From positions 1 through 7,420 of the forward strand of contig CATXML010000056.1 of the NCBI GenBank assembly GCA_958372035.1: a stretch of DNA of 7,420 nt, in the 5' to 3' direction. This DNA comes from an uncultured Collinsella sp. (GTDB taxonomy: Bacteria > Actinomycetota > Coriobacteriia > Coriobacteriales > Coriobacteriaceae). The position numbers and the translations under genes are program-made. The notes under the pieces are model-generated. The model had not been told where the DNA came from. It saw only the letters and a program-made list of their open reading frames with translations, and searched no databases. Below, piece after piece: positions 7,123 to 7,420 of this stretch (position 1 is its first letter; each line of letters opens with the position of its first letter).

Positions 7123-7157
7123 TACTCATATTTGCTATTTTTTGTCCACGGGCCCTT
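7119..7157 (-). repeat. Right terminal inverted repeat
   Basis: Begins ACAGTACTCATATTTG and ends GGGCCCTT, the inverted partner of 6923-6961. Its outer end sits in an imperfect 16-bp palindrome, TCCAcGGGCCCtTGGA (7145-7160). Confidence 0.75.
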
Positions 7158-7174
7158 GGATGACAGTGTGATTT

Positions 7175-7203
7175 TATGCCTTCGGGGTTCGAATCCCGGC
7201 GTA
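7175..7203 (+). other. tRNA T-arm-like fragment
   Basis: CGGGGTTCGAATCCCGG (7183-7199) carries the hallmark TTCGAAT T-loop with a partly paired stem. TATGCC (7175-7180) and GGCGTA (7198-7203) form an outer stem with one wobble. I find no acceptor 5' half, D-arm or anticodon arm around it, so it is not a functional tRNA. It could be the 3' remnant of a degraded or displaced tRNA gene, or a chance T-arm look-alike. Confidence 0.35.
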
Positions 7204-7210
7204 TGGGTAG

Positions 7211-7242
7211 CAAAAAGCCCGTCACCGAATTGGTAACGGGCT
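7211..7242 (-). terminator. Rho-independent terminator of tRNA-Glu
   Basis: On the minus strand, AGCCCGTTACC (7232-7242) pairs with GGTGACGGGCT (7216-7226) through 11 bp including one G-U, with a 5-nt loop. The stem is followed by TTTTTG. It starts 12 nt after the tRNA CCA end. Confidence 0.9.
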
Positions 7243-7254
7243 TCTCAGATTCTG

Positions 7255-7331
7255 TGGTGCCCCCAGCGGGATTCGAACCCGCGATATCCACCTTGAAAGG
7301 GTGGCGTCCTTGGCCGCTAGACGATGGGGAC
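7255..7331 (-). tRNA. tRNA-Glu (anticodon UUC)
   Basis: The 77-nt gene, including an encoded CCA (7255-7257), folds as a full cloverleaf. The acceptor is GTCCCCA with TGGGGGC (one U-G pair) and the discriminator is A. The anticodon stem is CCACC/GGTGG around loop CTTTCAA, with anticodon UUC at 7297-7295. The T-arm is GCGGG-TTCGAAT-CCCGC. UUC reads GAA and GAG glutamate codons. It has its own promoter upstream and terminator downstream, so it is transcribed alone. Confidence 0.97.
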
Positions 7332-7341
7332 AGCGGGAAAG

Positions 7342-7350
7342 AGTATAGCA
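7342..7350 (-). promoter_or_regulatory. Extended -10 promoter of tRNA-Glu
   Basis: On the minus strand TGCTATACT matches the extended -10 form (TGN followed by TATACT, 5 of 6 to consensus) 10 nt before the mature 5' end at 7331. This places the transcription start a few bases before the tRNA. No good -35 is seen at normal spacing; an A6 run lies just upstream. Confidence 0.65.
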
Positions 7351-7395
7351 GACTTTTTTGCCGGCGCGTATATCGTTGGCAAACTGGAAAACCAC

Positions 7396-7420
7396 CACAA
7401 AGGTACCTGTCCCCTTTGTG
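7396..7420. repeat. REP-like palindrome at the window edge
   Basis: CACAAAGG (7396-7403) and CCTTTGTG (7413-7420) form a perfect 8-bp inverted repeat around a 9-nt spacer (TACCTGTCC). It may continue past the window edge. The form, read on the minus strand as CACAAAGGGGACAGGTACC, resembles palindromes I associate with REP-type repeats and their Y1-family transposases. That link is from memory and is not shown by this window. Confidence 0.45.

Larger units (their letters stand above)
6923..7157. mobile_element. Probable 235-bp MITE-like element with 39-nt terminal inverted repeats
   Basis: The left end (6923-6961) and the reverse complement of the right end (7119-7157) align without gaps over 39 nt with 33 identities. 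This includes a perfect 16-nt block, CAAATATGAGTACTGT against its complement (6946-6961 and 7119-7134), and a shared A6/T6 run. The 157-nt interior encodes nothing and is AT-rich. The size, the inverted ends and the lack of genes fit a miniature inverted-repeat transposable element moved by a transposase elsewhere. No clear target-site duplication is visible next to the ends as drawn. Alternatives are a pair of inserted repeat units in opposite orientation, or a structured RNA. Copy number in the genome would decide. Confidence 0.55.
6876..7211. other. Gene-free stretch between glnN terminator and tRNA-Glu terminator
   Basis: No supported coding gene lies here. Base composition is visibly more AT-rich than in the flanking genes. 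The open frames crossing it (one plus, one minus) run through terminators, inverted repeats and the tRNA gene, and lack ribosome binding sites. It is mostly filled by the inverted-repeat element at 6923-7157 and a tRNA T-arm-like fragment at 7175-7203. Confidence 0.7.

Noticed and set aside
6923..7157. CRISPR-like array
   Set aside because: There are only two repeat units and they are inverted, not directly repeated, with no spacer periodicity.
7160..7210. A second functional tRNA on the plus strand
   Set aside because: Only a T-arm-like piece is present; its stem has a mismatch and no acceptor, D or anticodon arm can be built around it.
6797..7291. 164-codon minus-strand open frame
   Set aside because: It begins inside tRNA-Glu and runs through that tRNA's terminator, both inverted repeats and the glnN terminator. 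It is chance reading of non-coding DNA.

Overview
The window reads as chromosomal DNA from a high-GC Gram-positive gut anaerobe, most likely a Coriobacteriia member such as Collinsella. This rests on GC-rich coding regions with G/C at third codon positions, a type III glutamine synthetase, a methionine synthase whose reactivation domain is a separate gene, and the general look of the proteins. The genus is an inference; no rRNA or other taxonomic marker is present.

Left half (1-4292, minus strand): a compact methyl-transfer operon transcribed right to left, metF -> stand-alone MetH reactivation domain -> metH. The first two genes overlap by one base (TAATG), and the second stop lies 9 nt before the metH start, inside its ribosome binding site region. 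A long GC-rich hairpin (1-38) just after metH is the probable terminator. MetF makes 5-methyltetrahydrofolate, MetH moves the methyl group through cobalamin to homocysteine, and the small protein should use S-adenosylmethionine to rescue MetH when its cobalamin is oxidised.

Middle (4293-4718): a 426-nt divergent intergenic region between metF and the glutamine synthetase gene. It holds a 58-nt imperfect palindrome, three copies of an 8-mer (TTGATTGG), and several small hairpins in the glutamine synthetase leader. I recognise no riboswitch class and no convincing -35/-10 pair.

Right half (4719-6806, plus strand): an intact type III glutamine synthetase (glnN, 695 aa), single-gene and ended by a strong rho-independent terminator (6836-6873).

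Right end (6876-7420): a gene-free, AT-richer stretch. It contains a probable miniature inverted-repeat element (6923-7157) with 39-nt ends matching at 33 positions and no coding capacity, then a tRNA T-arm-like fragment. A tRNA-Glu(UUC) gene follows on the minus strand, with its own extended -10 promoter and terminator. The window closes on a small palindrome (7396-7420) that may belong to a dispersed repeat family. The metabolic genes are ordinary housekeeping; the less explained material is in the two intergenic regions.
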